Shown: in pieces, positions 1-7,036 of the stretch
Layout: every line of letters starts with the position of its first letter
Position numbering within the stretch: the stretch's first letter is position 1
Origin: Burkholderiales bacterium
GTDB lineage: Bacteria > Pseudomonadota > Gammaproteobacteria > Burkholderiales > SG8-39
Assembly: GCA_027457185.1 (NCBI GenBank)
Contig: DAIDTN010000050.1
Coordinates: forward strand, 1-9,099
Length of the DNA stretch: 9,099 bases
Direction of reading: 5' to 3'
The notes under the pieces: model-generated
Seen by the model: only the letters and a program-made list of their open reading frames with translations
Told to the model about the DNA's origin: nothing
The model's database searches: none
Made by a program: the position numbers and the translations under genes

Positions 1-274
1 GCGTATCGTCGACGACGAGCAGCGGCAGCGGCGCATCGCCGCCGCTCATGGACGCGGCCGCGCGCCGGTCGACCATGGCGGCCACCGCGCCGCGCGCGCG
101 CGCCGCGGCGAGGTACTCGTGGCCGTCGAAGCGCTCGCTGCGCAGCGCCACGAACAGCGCGCCCGCGGCTATCGTGCGCGTATCGCTCGATACCGCGGCG
201 AAGCGCGCGTTGGCCCCGCGTGCTTCGCCGCCGGAGCCCTGCGCCGCTTCGCGCATGTCCATCAACGCGTCCAT
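1..274 (-). CDS. murF: UDP-N-acetylmuramoyl-tripeptide--D-alanyl-D-alanine ligase MurF (N-terminal part, cut by window edge)
   Basis: MurF is the cytoplasmic ligase that adds D-Ala-D-Ala to UDP-MurNAc-tripeptide in peptidoglycan precursor synthesis. Only the first 91 residues are in the window. They show the N-terminal UDP-binding domain: an 'MREAAQGSGG' opening like the usual MxLxEAAxxLGG, SSDTR at residues 29-33, the ALFVALR strand (39-45), the FDGHEY turn (49-54) and the LLVVDDT strand at the edge. The ATP-binding and C-terminal domains lie beyond the edge. The ATG at 274 has an AGAGG ribosome site about 9 bases upstream and makes a 13-bp overlap with the end of murE. A second in-frame ATG at 262 forms a TGATG junction with the murE stop and is a possible alternative start. 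Position directly after murE is the normal dcw order. Confidence 0.93.
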   Translation of the reverse strand, partial: MDALMDMREAAQGSGGEARGANARFAAVSSDTRTIAAGALFVALRSERFDGHEYLAAARARGAVAAMVDRRAAASMSGGDAPLPLLVVDDT

Positions 275-1788
275 GCGGCGAGCGCCTCTGCCGCGACTGC
301 GGCGTCCGAAAAGGGAATGCGCCGTCCCGCGATCTCCTGGTAATCCTCATGGCCCTTGCCGGCGATCAGCACCACATCGCCCGCGGCGGCGGCGGCAATC
401 GCCGCGGCAATCGCCTCGCGCCGGTCGGCGACGACCAGCGGCGCCTGCTCGGTTTGCGCTTCGGCCAACACGCCTTCCAGTATGTCGGTGATGATTCCCA
501 TCGGGTCTTCGCCGCGCGGGTTATCGCTGGTCAGCAACACCTGGTCGGCGCCGCGCGCCGCGATGGCTCCCATCAGCGAGCGCTTGCCGCGGTCGCGGTC
601 GCCGCCGCAGCCGAAGACGCAGGTGAGCCGGCCGCCGACCGCTTCCGCCAGCGGGCGCAGGCTTAGCAGCACCGCCTCCAGCGCATCCGGGCTGTGGGCA
701 TAATCGACCACGGCGAGCGGCTTGCCCGCGCCGCCCAGACACTGCATGCGCCCGGGCGGCGAGCTGAGCGCGGCCACTGCCGCCGCCGCAGTTTCAAGCG
801 CCACCCCGGCGCCGAGCAGCACGCCCAGCACGCCGAGCACATTGGCCACGTTGAAGCGCCCGAGCAGCCTGCTTGTCACTTCTGCCCGGCCCCACGAACT
901 CACCAGGCCAAAGGCGAGACCGTCCTGGGTAACGCGGATGTTCTCCGCCTCGAGGAACAACTCCAGCCCGGCGGCGCTGGCGACCCCGGCATGCGCGCTG
1001 TAGCCGGCGCGCGCCACGGCGCTGCCGCCGAGCTTTTGCGCGACGCGCACGCCCAGCACGTCGTCCATGTTCAGCACCGCGCCGGAGAGCCCCGGCGCGT
1101 CGAACAATTGCGCCTTCGCCGCGGCGTAGCGCTCCATGTCGCCGTGATAGTCCAGATGGTCACGCGATAAATTCGTAAGCAGCGCCACATCGAACTGCGC
1201 GCCGCTGACCCGTCCCTGGTCGAGGCCGACGGAGGACACTTCCATCACCACGCCCTGCGCGCCCGCCTGCAGAAACTCGGCCAGCCGCCGATGCAGTTCA
1301 ATCGCGTCCGGCGTGGTATTGAGCGACGGCGCAAGCGCGGCCGGTTCGCGCCAGGACGCAGCCGGGAAACCGCTGCCGAGCGTGCCGATCACCGCCGTCT
1401 TACGCCCGAGCGCGTTCAATGCCTGCGCGATCCACTGGCTGCACGATGTCTTGCCGTTGGTGCCGGTAACGCCTGCCAGCCACAGTTTTTCCGAAGGACG
1501 ACCATAAACTTCATGGGCGAGATGACCGGCCAGGCCGCGCAGACCGTCCACTGCAAAATTCGGCACGCGCCAGGCGTCGTTCCAGGAAAAGCCGTCGCGC
1601 TCCCACAGCACCGCGGCTGCGCCCCGCTCGAGAGCATCGGCGATGTGGTGCCTGCCATCGGTGCGGGCGCCCGGATAGGCGACGAAGGCGTCGCCCGCGC
1701 GCAAGTTGCGGCTGTCGGCACTAAGGCCGCCGATGCTCGCTCCCTGCCGTCGCAACTCGTTCAGTATGTCGGTCGCTATCTTAGTCAC
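262..1788 (-). CDS. murE: UDP-N-acetylmuramoyl-L-alanyl-D-glutamate--2,6-diaminopimelate ligase MurE
   Basis: MurE adds meso-diaminopimelate to UDP-MurNAc-L-Ala-D-Glu in the cytoplasm, using ATP. The 508-residue protein has normal family length. Visible motifs are SADSR (23-27) in the UDP-binding domain, the ATP loop GTNGKT (109-114), SLNTTP (155-160), EVSS (183-186), the HLDYHGD stretch with Lys225 as the likely carbamoylated lysine, the GCGGDRDRGKR loop (393-403), DNPR (422-425) and KGHEDYQ (478-484). In known MurE enzymes DNPR marks specificity for meso-DAP rather than lysine, so a Gram-negative DAP-type wall is inferred. The start is GTG; an in-frame stop lies just upstream at 1816-1818, which limits upstream extension. 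The gene begins 32 bp after ftsI and its 3' end overlaps murF. No strong ribosome site precedes the GTG, so translation may depend on ribosomes arriving from ftsI. Confidence 0.97.
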   Translation of the reverse strand: MTKIATDILNELRRQGASIGGLSADSRNLRAGDAFVAYPGARTDGRHHIADALERGAAAVLWERDGFSWNDAWRVPNFAVDGLRGLAGHLAHEVYGRPSEKLWLAGVTGTNGKTSCSQWIAQALNALGRKTAVIGTLGSGFPAASWREPAALAPSLNTTPDAIELHRRLAEFLQAGAQGVVMEVSSVGLDQGRVSGAQFDVALLTNLSRDHLDYHGDMERYAAAKAQLFDAPGLSGAVLNMDDVLGVRVAQKLGGSAVARAGYSAHAGVASAAGLELFLEAENIRVTQDGLAFGLVSSWGRAEVTSRLLGRFNVANVLGVLGVLLGAGVALETAAAAVAALSSPPGRMQCLGGAGKPLAVVDYAHSPDALEAVLLSLRPLAEAVGGRLTCVFGCGGDRDRGKRSLMGAIAARGADQVLLTSDNPRGEDPMGIITDILEGVLAEAQTEQAPLVVADRREAIAAAIAAAAAGDVVLIAGKGHEDYQEIAGRRIPFSDAAVAAEALAAWTR

Positions 1789-1820
1789 GACGTTGTTCGC
1801 GCTTCGTTGTTCGTCTCATT

Positions 1821-3548
1821 TCAATCGCTTTCGCCGATCTCGGAACCCTCGGGCGGCAGCGTCAGCGGAGTGAGCGGCGCATCCGGCGGCACGTTAAGCT
1901 CGCGCAACGCGCCGGCCATTACCGCGGAAAATACCGGCGCCGCGACTTCGCCGCCGTAGTACTTTCCGGCGGACGGCTCATCCAGCATCACTGCGATCAC
2001 CAGCCTGGGATCGGAGGCCGGCGCGAAGCCGACGAATGAGGCGATATACTTGTTCTTGGCGTAGCCGCCGTTTTCTTCCTTATGCGCGGTGCCGGTCTTG
2101 CCCGCCACGCGATAGCCCACCACGCGCGCTTTGGGCCCGGTGCCTCCGGGTTGGACCACGAGTTCGAGCATGGCGCGCAGTTTGTGCGCGGTGGCCGGAG
2201 AGATGACCTGCTTGCCCACGACCGGGGCGTCGACGCGCAGCAGCGACAGCGGCATCAATTCGCCGTCGTCAGCGAAAATGGTATAGGCGCGCGCCAGTTG
2301 CAGCAGCGACACGGAGATGCCGTTGCCGTAAGCCATGGTCGCCTGTTCGATCGGCCGCCATGTCTTGTACGGGCGCACCCTGCCGCTCGCCTCGCCCGGA
2401 AAGTCGAGCGGCGGCGGATTGCCGAAGCCGACGCTTTCGAACATGTCCCACATCGCCTCGGCCGGCAGGCTGAGCGCGATCTTGGCCGCACCGACGTTGC
2501 TCGATCGCTGCACCACCTGCGCCACGGTCATGTCGCCGAAGCGGTGCGCATCGTGAATGGTCGCAGGGCCGATGGTCAGGGTGCCGCCCGCGGTCGCTAT
2601 CATCGTGTCCGGCGTGACCTTTCCCCGCTCGATCGCCACGGCGATGGTGAAGGGCTTGAGCGTGGAACCCGGCTCGAAACTGTCGGTGATGGCGCGATTG
2701 CGCAACTGCGCGCCGGACAGTCGGCTGCGATTATTGGGGTTGTACGTGGGCAGGTTGGCGAGCGCCAGCACCTCGCCGGTCTTGGCGTCGAGTACGACGA
2801 TGGAGCCTGCCTTGGCCTTGCTGCTGTCCACCGCGAGCTTCAACTGCGAGAAAGCGAGATTCTGCAGTTTCGCATCCAGCGAAAGCGTCAAGTCGCGGCC
2901 GTTCTCCGCCTCGCGGATCGATTCCGTATCTTCGACAATCTGCCCGAGGCGATCCTTGATTACCCGCCGGCTGCCGGACTTGCCGGCCAGCGTCGACTGG
3001 TACGCGAGTTCGATGCCGTCCAGGCCCGCGTCGTCCGCACCGGTGAAACCGAGTACTTGCGCCATCACCTCGCCATCGGGATAGTAGCGGCGGTATTCGC
3101 GGTTCTGGAACAGACCCGGTATGTGCAGGGCGCTCACGCGTGCGGCGACCTCGGGCGGAATCTGACGCTTGAGGTAGACGAAACCCGTGGCTTCGCTCAG
3201 ACGCTTGTCGATTTCCTGCGGCGGCATTTTCAGCAAGGCCGCAAGTTTGGCGCGCTGCTGCGTGGAATATTGCATCTCCTCCGGAATCGCCCATACCGAC
3301 TTCACCGGCGTGCTGATGGCGAGCGCCTCGCCGTGGCGGTCGGTGATCATGCCGCGCGTGGCGCTGATCTCGATCACGCGGCTGTAGCGCGACTCGCCCT
3401 TTTGCTGGAGAAAATCATGGTTCAAACCCTGCAGGTACACGTCGCGACCGGCGAGCACGAGAAAGCCGCCGGCGATCAGTGCGAGCAGCAGGCGCGAGCG
3501 CCACAGCGGCAGGTGCGGCGCCAGCACCGGACTGGCGGCGTAATTCAT
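1821..3548 (-). CDS. ftsI: Peptidoglycan D,D-transpeptidase FtsI (penicillin-binding protein 3)
   Basis: FtsI is the septal class B penicillin-binding protein that crosslinks peptidoglycan during division together with FtsW. The 575-residue protein has a short cytoplasmic N-terminus, one membrane anchor at about residues 18-38, and the pedestal-domain motif RGMITDRHG (65-73). A periplasmic transpeptidase domain follows, with the nucleophile in STLK (Ser295, Lys298), the SSN triad (349-351) and KTGT (484-487). All three active-site motifs are intact. The ATG at 3548 was chosen because it precedes the membrane anchor directly and its ATGA overlaps the ftsL stop by 4 bp. The open frame continues about 47 codons upstream, but that stretch is antisense-like, cysteine-rich and overlaps ftsL in another frame. 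The C-terminus is short and proline-rich, as is common. Confidence 0.97.
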   Translation of the reverse strand: MNYAASPVLAPHLPLWRSRLLLALIAGGFLVLAGRDVYLQGLNHDFLQQKGESRYSRVIEISATRGMITDRHGEALAISTPVKSVWAIPEEMQYSTQQRAKLAALLKMPPQEIDKRLSEATGFVYLKRQIPPEVAARVSALHIPGLFQNREYRRYYPDGEVMAQVLGFTGADDAGLDGIELAYQSTLAGKSGSRRVIKDRLGQIVEDTESIREAENGRDLTLSLDAKLQNLAFSQLKLAVDSSKAKAGSIVVLDAKTGEVLALANLPTYNPNNRSRLSGAQLRNRAITDSFEPGSTLKPFTIAVAIERGKVTPDTMIATAGGTLTIGPATIHDAHRFGDMTVAQVVQRSSNVGAAKIALSLPAEAMWDMFESVGFGNPPPLDFPGEASGRVRPYKTWRPIEQATMAYGNGISVSLLQLARAYTIFADDGELMPLSLLRVDAPVVGKQVISPATAHKLRAMLELVVQPGGTGPKARVVGYRVAGKTGTAHKEENGGYAKNKYIASFVGFAPASDPRLVIAVMLDEPSAGKYYGGEVAAPVFSAVMAGALRELNVPPDAPLTPLTLPPEGSEIGESD

Positions 3549-3826
3549 TCGCCCGCCCCTGCCGCCGCAGGCATCACCATCTGGATGCGCTTCGCATCGG
3601 GCACACTCATATGCAGACGCTCGCGTGCAATCTTCTCGACGCGTGCATGCATCGCCCAGGTGCTTTGCTCGAGCTGCAGTTGCCCCCACTCGACATCGAG
3701 CTGCTTGGCCTGTTCCTGCTCGTGCTCGAGCTCGGCGAACAGCTTTCTCGTCTTGTCCTGCGAGGTCACCAGGCCGAGCGCGCAGGCGGTGAGCAGCGCG
3801 AGCAAAATGAGGTTGAGTCGCGCCAC
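3545..3826 (-). CDS. ftsL: Cell division protein FtsL
   Basis: FtsL is a small bitopic membrane protein of the divisome that forms a complex with FtsB and FtsQ. The predicted 93-residue product has a very short cytoplasmic tail, a membrane segment at about residues 5-21 (NLILLALLTACALGL), then a heptad-like charged helix (about 24-60) consistent with the periplasmic coiled coil. It ends in the family-like RVEKIARERLHM segment. The GTG at 3826 is taken as the start because it lies one base after the rsmH stop and places the membrane helix at the N-terminus. The frame is open further upstream inside rsmH, but that part is arginine/cysteine-rich and reads as an overlap artefact. FtsL is poorly conserved, so the call rests on topology, length and position between rsmH and ftsI. 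Confidence 0.9.
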   Translation of the reverse strand: MARLNLILLALLTACALGLVTSQDKTRKLFAELEHEQEQAKQLDVEWGQLQLEQSTWAMHARVEKIARERLHMSVPDAKRIQMVMPAAAGAGE

Positions 3827-3827
3827 C

Positions 3828-4805
3828 TCAGGCCCCGGTGCGTTCGGCGACGCGCAGGGTCGCGCTGCGCGCGCGCGGATTGTCAGCGATCTCCTGCGCC
3901 GGCGCTCGCAGCGGCTTGCCGACCAGGCGCAACCGCGGCCGCGGCAGCTCCCGCTCGCGCAGCGGCAGGCGTATCGGCACATTGGCGTGCGCCGAATCGC
4001 GCATGAAGCGTTTCACGATGCGGTCCTCGAGCGAGTGGAAGCTGATCACCGCCAGGCGCCCGCCCGGTCGCAGAAGTTCGAGGATTTGCGGCAGGGCTAA
4101 CGACAACTGCGCAAGCTCCTGATTGAGGTAAATCCGTACAGCTTGGAAGGTGCGCGTCGCCGGGTCCTTGTTTTTTTCACGCGTGCGGACGGCCGCACCC
4201 ACGATAGCGGCAAGTTGCCCTGTGCTGAGGACTGGCCCTCGTTGCCGAGCAGCAACAATCGCCTTTGCAATCTGTTTAGCAAACCGTTCTTCACCATAAT
4301 CGCGGATCACCTCCCTGATCTCGGCTTCACTGGCCGTCGCCAGCCACTGTGCGGCGGTTTGCCCCTGGCTCGTGTCCATGCGCATATCGAGCGGGCCGTC
4401 GCGGCGAAAGCTGAAGCCGCGCGCGGCGTCGTCGAGCTGCGGCGAAGACACGCCCAGGTCGAACAGCACCCCATCCACACCCTCCAGACCGAGGCGCGCG
4501 AGCACGCCGGCCAGTTCGACGAAACTCGCGTGTACCGCGCAAAAGCGAGCGTCGTCTATTCTTGTTGCAGCCGCGACCGCTTGCGGATCCTTGTCGAACG
4601 CGATCAGGCGCCCGTGCGCGCCGAGCCGCTCAAGGATCAGGCGGCTGTGTCCGCCGCGTCCAAAGGTTGCATCGACGTAGCAACCCTCCGCACGCTTCGA
4701 ATCAGCGCGTATCGCCAAAGCATCGACCGCCTCCTGCAGCAACACTGTCCGGTGCGCGTCTTGCGCCGCCACGGCGCGCGCTTGCTCAGCCCCAAGAGCG
4801 GTCAC
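3828..4805 (-). CDS. rsmH: 16S rRNA (cytosine(1402)-N(4))-methyltransferase RsmH (MraW)
   Basis: RsmH N4-methylates C1402 of 16S rRNA in the ribosomal P site, using S-adenosylmethionine. The 325-residue protein contains the SAM-binding glycine loop VDATFGRGGHS (44-54), the acidic FDKD after the second strand (70-73), the FDLGVSSPQLD motif (115-125), RDGPLDMRMD (135-144), KDPATRTFQAVRI (213-225), ISFHSLEDRIVK (254-265) and NPRARSATLR (309-318). It is full length. The start is GTG at 4805, with GTGA overlapping the mraZ stop by 4 bp, so translation is probably coupled to mraZ. The first ~18 residues before HRTVLLQEAV are a slightly long, non-conserved lead. An internal start nearer the conserved part cannot be excluded. 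Confidence 0.97.
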   Translation of the reverse strand: MTALGAEQARAVAAQDAHRTVLLQEAVDALAIRADSKRAEGCYVDATFGRGGHSRLILERLGAHGRLIAFDKDPQAVAAATRIDDARFCAVHASFVELAGVLARLGLEGVDGVLFDLGVSSPQLDDAARGFSFRRDGPLDMRMDTSQGQTAAQWLATASEAEIREVIRDYGEERFAKQIAKAIVAARQRGPVLSTGQLAAIVGAAVRTREKNKDPATRTFQAVRIYLNQELAQLSLALPQILELLRPGGRLAVISFHSLEDRIVKRFMRDSAHANVPIRLPLRERELPRPRLRLVGKPLRAPAQEIADNPRARSATLRVAERTGA

Positions 4806-5245
4806 AAAGCAAAATCTTCCATCCCGGGTGGCAGCTGGGTCTGCGTCGTCAGCTGCTGCAATTGTTTTTCCCAGGTGTCCTGATTCCAGATCTCGAAATG
4901 GCTGCCCTGTCCGACCAGCATTACCGATTTTTCAAGACTGGCGAACTTGCGCAATTCGGGGGAAATCAGGACGCGCCAGGCAGCATCGATTTCGACTTCC
5001 CCGGCGAAACCCACGAGCAGCCGCTTCCATACGGAAAAGCGCGCATCGAGCGCAGGAAAGCCCATGACGCGCGCGCGTATCGGACCCCAGGCGCTCGCCG
5101 GATACAGCAGCAGGCAGCCGTCGGGGTGTGCAGTAAGTACAAGACTGGGAGCGGAGGTCTTTTCCAGTAGCGCGTCGCGATGGCGCGAGGGAACGGTAAG
5201 GCGTCCTTTCGCATCCAGGCTTAAGGCTGCCGCACCTTGAAACAT
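4802..5245 (-). CDS. mraZ: Transcriptional regulator MraZ
   Basis: MraZ is the AbrB/SpoVT-like DNA-binding protein encoded first in the dcw cluster. In E. coli it represses its own operon by binding repeated TGGG boxes. The 147-residue product has the duplicated MraZ fold: first copy LDAKGRLTVPSRHR (10-23), second copy DAAWRVLISPELR (87-99), then VMLVGQGSHFEIW (108-120). The first repeat keeps the standard DAKGR turn; in the second, the usual glycine is replaced by Trp90. The ATG at 5245 sits just after a purine-rich AAGGGGGGAG ribosome site. Upstream in-frame codons contain the operator boxes and are not coding. The 3' end overlaps rsmH by 4 bp. Confidence 0.95.
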   Translation of the reverse strand: MFQGAAALSLDAKGRLTVPSRHRDALLEKTSAPSLVLTAHPDGCLLLYPASAWGPIRARVMGFPALDARFSVWKRLLVGFAGEVEIDAAWRVLISPELRKFASLEKSVMLVGQGSHFEIWNQDTWEKQLQQLTTQTQLPPGMEDFAL

Positions 5246-5284
5246 CACTCCCCCCTTATTCGTATGAGCAGTTTGAGTGGAAAA

Positions 5285-5320
5285 TCCCATAATTTCCCAC
5301 TAAAAGCTACTATTTCCCAC
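5285..5320 (-). promoter_or_regulatory. MraZ operator: phased TGGG boxes
   Basis: Read on the minus strand, GTGGGA occurs at 5320-5315 and 5300-5295 and ATGGGA at 5290-5285. A degenerate copy, GTAGCT, falls exactly in the gap at 5310-5305. The boxes therefore form a ladder with a 10-bp period, one helical turn. This agrees with the E. coli MraZ target of TGGG direct repeats separated by about 5 bases. The first box overlaps the -10 element, so bound MraZ should block the promoter. Confidence 0.85.
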
Positions 5321-5347
5321 TCTAGAGGAGTTAATGGCTTTGGTCAA
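5319..5347 (-). promoter_or_regulatory. Predicted sigma70-type promoter of the dcw operon
   Basis: On the minus strand TTGACC (5347-5342, five of six matches to the -35 consensus) is followed after exactly 17 bp by TAGAGT (5324-5319, four of six matches to the -10). Transcription would start near 5312, giving a leader of about 65 bases before mraZ. The AT-rich DNA upstream (about 30% GC over 5341-5480) could act as an UP-element. The MraZ boxes begin inside the -10. Confidence 0.75.
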
Positions 5348-5610
5348 GGGCTAGATTAAAGATTTTTCCTATTGAGACAAAGGCTTAAATGAGATTGCGT
5401 CGGCGATTTGTGGAATTATAAAATCATTAAAAAACAACTAGATAAAATTAATACCGAAAGTAACATATTAACATGATAGAGCTCCACCGGTCGCGTTATG
5501 CCCTCTCCGCAAACCCACCACGGCCGAAAACCGCTTCCCGCTTCTCGCGCAAGGCTCGCTCTGAAACGATTGCCGTGCCTCGCGCGCCCTGCGTCTTCAT
5601 CGCATTCGCC
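5348..5610. other. Divergent intergenic region with an AT-rich core
   Basis: No convincing gene is seen between the dcw promoter and the promoter-like site of the next plus-strand gene. Bases 5341-5480 are about 30% GC by hand count (42 of 140), far below the GC-rich genes on both sides. A perfect minus-strand TATAAT lies at 5420-5415 but has no good -35 element at the right distance; it could be a second weak dcw promoter. The rest (5481-5610) returns to high GC and shows no clear motif. Open frames here have no recognisable protein features. Confidence 0.6.
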
Positions 5611-5616
5611 TATAAT
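5611..5616 (+). promoter_or_regulatory. Candidate -10 element upstream of the RutE-like gene
   Basis: A perfect TATAAT lies 31 bases before the ATG of the RutE-like gene, so transcription would begin near 5623 with a leader of about 25 bases. No good -35 hexamer is present at 16-18 bp spacing (the sequence there is like CCTGCG). The promoter is therefore either activator-dependent or only a chance match in GC-rich DNA. Confidence 0.5.
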
Positions 5617-5647
5617 CGGTTTTTTCATCCAGCCGAAGACACCGATC

Positions 5648-6241
5648 ATGACGCTCAGCCACGAAGACATGGACCTTATTTTCCGCAACGCACGTACGCA
5701 GAACGGCTGGAAACCGAAGCCGGTCAGCGACGCGCAGTTACGCGAGCTTTACGAGCTGATGAAATGGGCGCCCACCACGATGAACACCAACCCGGCACGC
5801 ATCCTGTTCCTGCGCAGCCAGGAGGCGAAGGCGCGGCTGAAGCCGGCGCTCAGCCCGGGTAACGTGGACAAAACGATGGCGGCGCCGGTGAACGCCATCA
5901 TCGCCTACGACACCCAATTCTACGAACTGCTGCCGAAACTTTTCCCCCACAACCAGAACGCGCGCGGCATATTCGAAGGCGAGGAGAAGAAGGCGCATGC
6001 GGAGAAGACCGCGTTCCGCAACGGTTCGATGCAGGGCGGCTATTTCATCCTCGCCGCCCGCTCTATCGGTCTTGACTGCGGCCCGATGTCCGGCTTCGAC
6101 AATGCCAAGGTGGATGCCGAGTTTTTCAGTGGCACGGGCATAAGGTCGAATTTCCTGTGCAGCCTCGGCTACGGCGATCCATCGAAAGTAATGCCGCGCA
6201 GCCCGCGGCCCGCATTCGACGAGGTATGCCAGCTGCTGTAA
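5648..6241 (+). CDS. rutE: RutE-like malonic semialdehyde reductase (nitroreductase family)
   Basis: The 197-residue protein resembles E. coli RutE, an FMN-dependent nitroreductase-fold enzyme that reduces malonic semialdehyde to 3-hydroxypropionate in pyrimidine degradation. Matching segments include LIFRNARTQNGW (10-21), PVSD..LRELYELMKWAPT (25-44), NPARILFLR (48-56), LKPALSPGNVDKT (64-76), TAFRNGSMQGGYFILAAR (about 122-139), GLDCGPMSGFD (142-152) and the closing LGYGDPSK. Length matches RutE closely. The ATG at 5648 is chosen by alignment to RutE; the frame is open 50 codons upstream, but that part contains the TATAAT and does not look coding. No rutABCDFG neighbours are present, so the physiological substrate is uncertain; detoxification of 3-oxo acids or a general reductase role is possible. 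The family call is firm, the exact reaction less so. Confidence 0.88.
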   Translation: MTLSHEDMDLIFRNARTQNGWKPKPVSDAQLRELYELMKWAPTTMNTNPARILFLRSQEAKARLKPALSPGNVDKTMAAPVNAIIAYDTQFYELLPKLFPHNQNARGIFEGEEKKAHAEKTAFRNGSMQGGYFILAARSIGLDCGPMSGFDNAKVDAEFFSGTGIRSNFLCSLGYGDPSKVMPRSPRPAFDEVCQLL

Positions 6242-6284
6242 GGCGCGCAAAACGCAATCCGCGGCTACGCGGCAGGGAGGAGCG

Positions 6285-6986
6285 ATGTCCAGTCCCGCAG
6301 CGCGACCAGGAAGACAGCCGCGAAAGAGCCGCTCAGGCGGCGCGGTGAGAATCCAGGTCATGCTGGTGTGCGACCATAGGATGCTGCGCGAGGCACTGCG
6401 CGGCATCCTGGAGAAGTCCGGTGACATAGAGCTGGTCGCCGAGGCCGACAATGGCGCTGCGGCGCTCAAACTCGCGCGCGAGCTGGTGCCGGACGTGGTG
6501 GTCATGGACATCGGCCTGGAAAGCATGAGCGGCTTAGAACTGATCCGCCGCATGTTTGCCGAGAATCCCGGTATCAAAGTGTTGGGCATCGCCACCCTTG
6601 CCGACCAATGCATGATGCTGCAAATGCTTCAGTCAGGCGCACGCGGTTACCTCGCCAGATCCGCCGGCAGCGAGGAATTGCTGCGCGGCATAGGCGCCGT
6701 GGCGCAAGGCGAGACCTATCTGTTTGCGGAAGCGGCTGCGGCACTCGTCGACAGCTTGCGCGACCGATCCCTACGGCGGACGCCCGGCAAAGCACTGGGA
6801 CGGCGCGAGCGCGAGGTGCTGCAACTTCTGGCCAGTGGCAAAACTTCGGCACAGATTGCCAAAACCCTGCATATCGCCACCGGCACGGTCGATGTGCATA
6901 GGCGCAGCATCATGCGCAAGCTCGATTTGCATAACGTGGCCGATCTGACCAGATATGCCATACGCGAGGGGCTCGCCTCCGCCTGA
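6285..6986 (+). CDS. NarL/FixJ-type response regulator with atypical receiver domain
   Basis: This 233-residue protein has an N-terminal receiver (about 22-140) and a C-terminal LuxR-type helix-turn-helix (about 171-230) with LGRREREVLQLLASG and TVDVHRRSIMRKLDL, so it is a DNA-binding regulator of the NarL/FixJ class. The likely phospho-acceptor is Asp75 in VVVMDIGLESMSGLE. Other receiver positions deviate: the first residue of the usual acidic pair is Cys29 (CD instead of DD), the proline normally found after the phospho-site loop is Ser80, the beta-4 Thr/Ser appears to be Ala103 (Thr104 is next to it), and the invariant Lys is Arg125. The ATG at 6285 has a strong AGGGAGG site 4 bases upstream; a GTG at 6345 would remove a basic 20-residue lead. 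No histidine kinase is adjacent, so it is an orphan here. It begins 43 bp after the RutE-like gene and could share its transcript. Confidence 0.9.
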   Translation: MSSPAARPGRQPRKSRSGGAVRIQVMLVCDHRMLREALRGILEKSGDIELVAEADNGAAALKLARELVPDVVVMDIGLESMSGLELIRRMFAENPGIKVLGIATLADQCMMLQMLQSGARGYLARSAGSEELLRGIGAVAQGETYLFAEAAAALVDSLRDRSLRRTPGKALGRREREVLQLLASGKTSAQIAKTLHIATGTVDVHRRSIMRKLDLHNVADLTRYAIREGLASA

Positions 6987-6989
6987 GAC

Positions 6990-7013
6990 GGTCGCCGGCC
7001 GGCGTTGGCGACC
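6990..7013 (+). terminator. GC-rich hairpin just after the response regulator stop
   Basis: GGTCGCC at 6990-6996 is repeated in inverted form as GGCGACC at 7007-7013, with a 10-base loop; the arm begins 3 bases after the stop codon. It may end or protect the transcript. There is no T-tract after it, so it is not a classical intrinsic terminator. Confidence 0.35.
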
Positions 7014-7036
7014 CACACTGCCGCCTGGCGCGACGG

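Noticed and set aside
48..1170. Long plus-strand frames opposite murF and murE
   Set aside because: Arginine/alanine/histidine-rich products typical of antisense frames in GC-rich DNA; the minus strand carries clear MurE and MurF motifs.
3549..3689. N-terminal extension of FtsI
   Set aside because: It overlaps ftsL out of frame, is rich in Cys and charged residues, and would place about 47 unusual residues before the membrane anchor.
2082..4100. Very long plus-strand frame (672 codons) opposite ftsI, ftsL and rsmH
   Set aside because: It is the antisense shadow of three confidently identified genes and shows no domain or motif.
5416..5688. Minus-strand frame ending in a hydrophobic tail, upstream of mraZ
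   Set aside because: It starts inside the RutE-like gene, has no ribosome site or family resemblance, and the hydrophobic tail is explained by translating AT-rich DNA.
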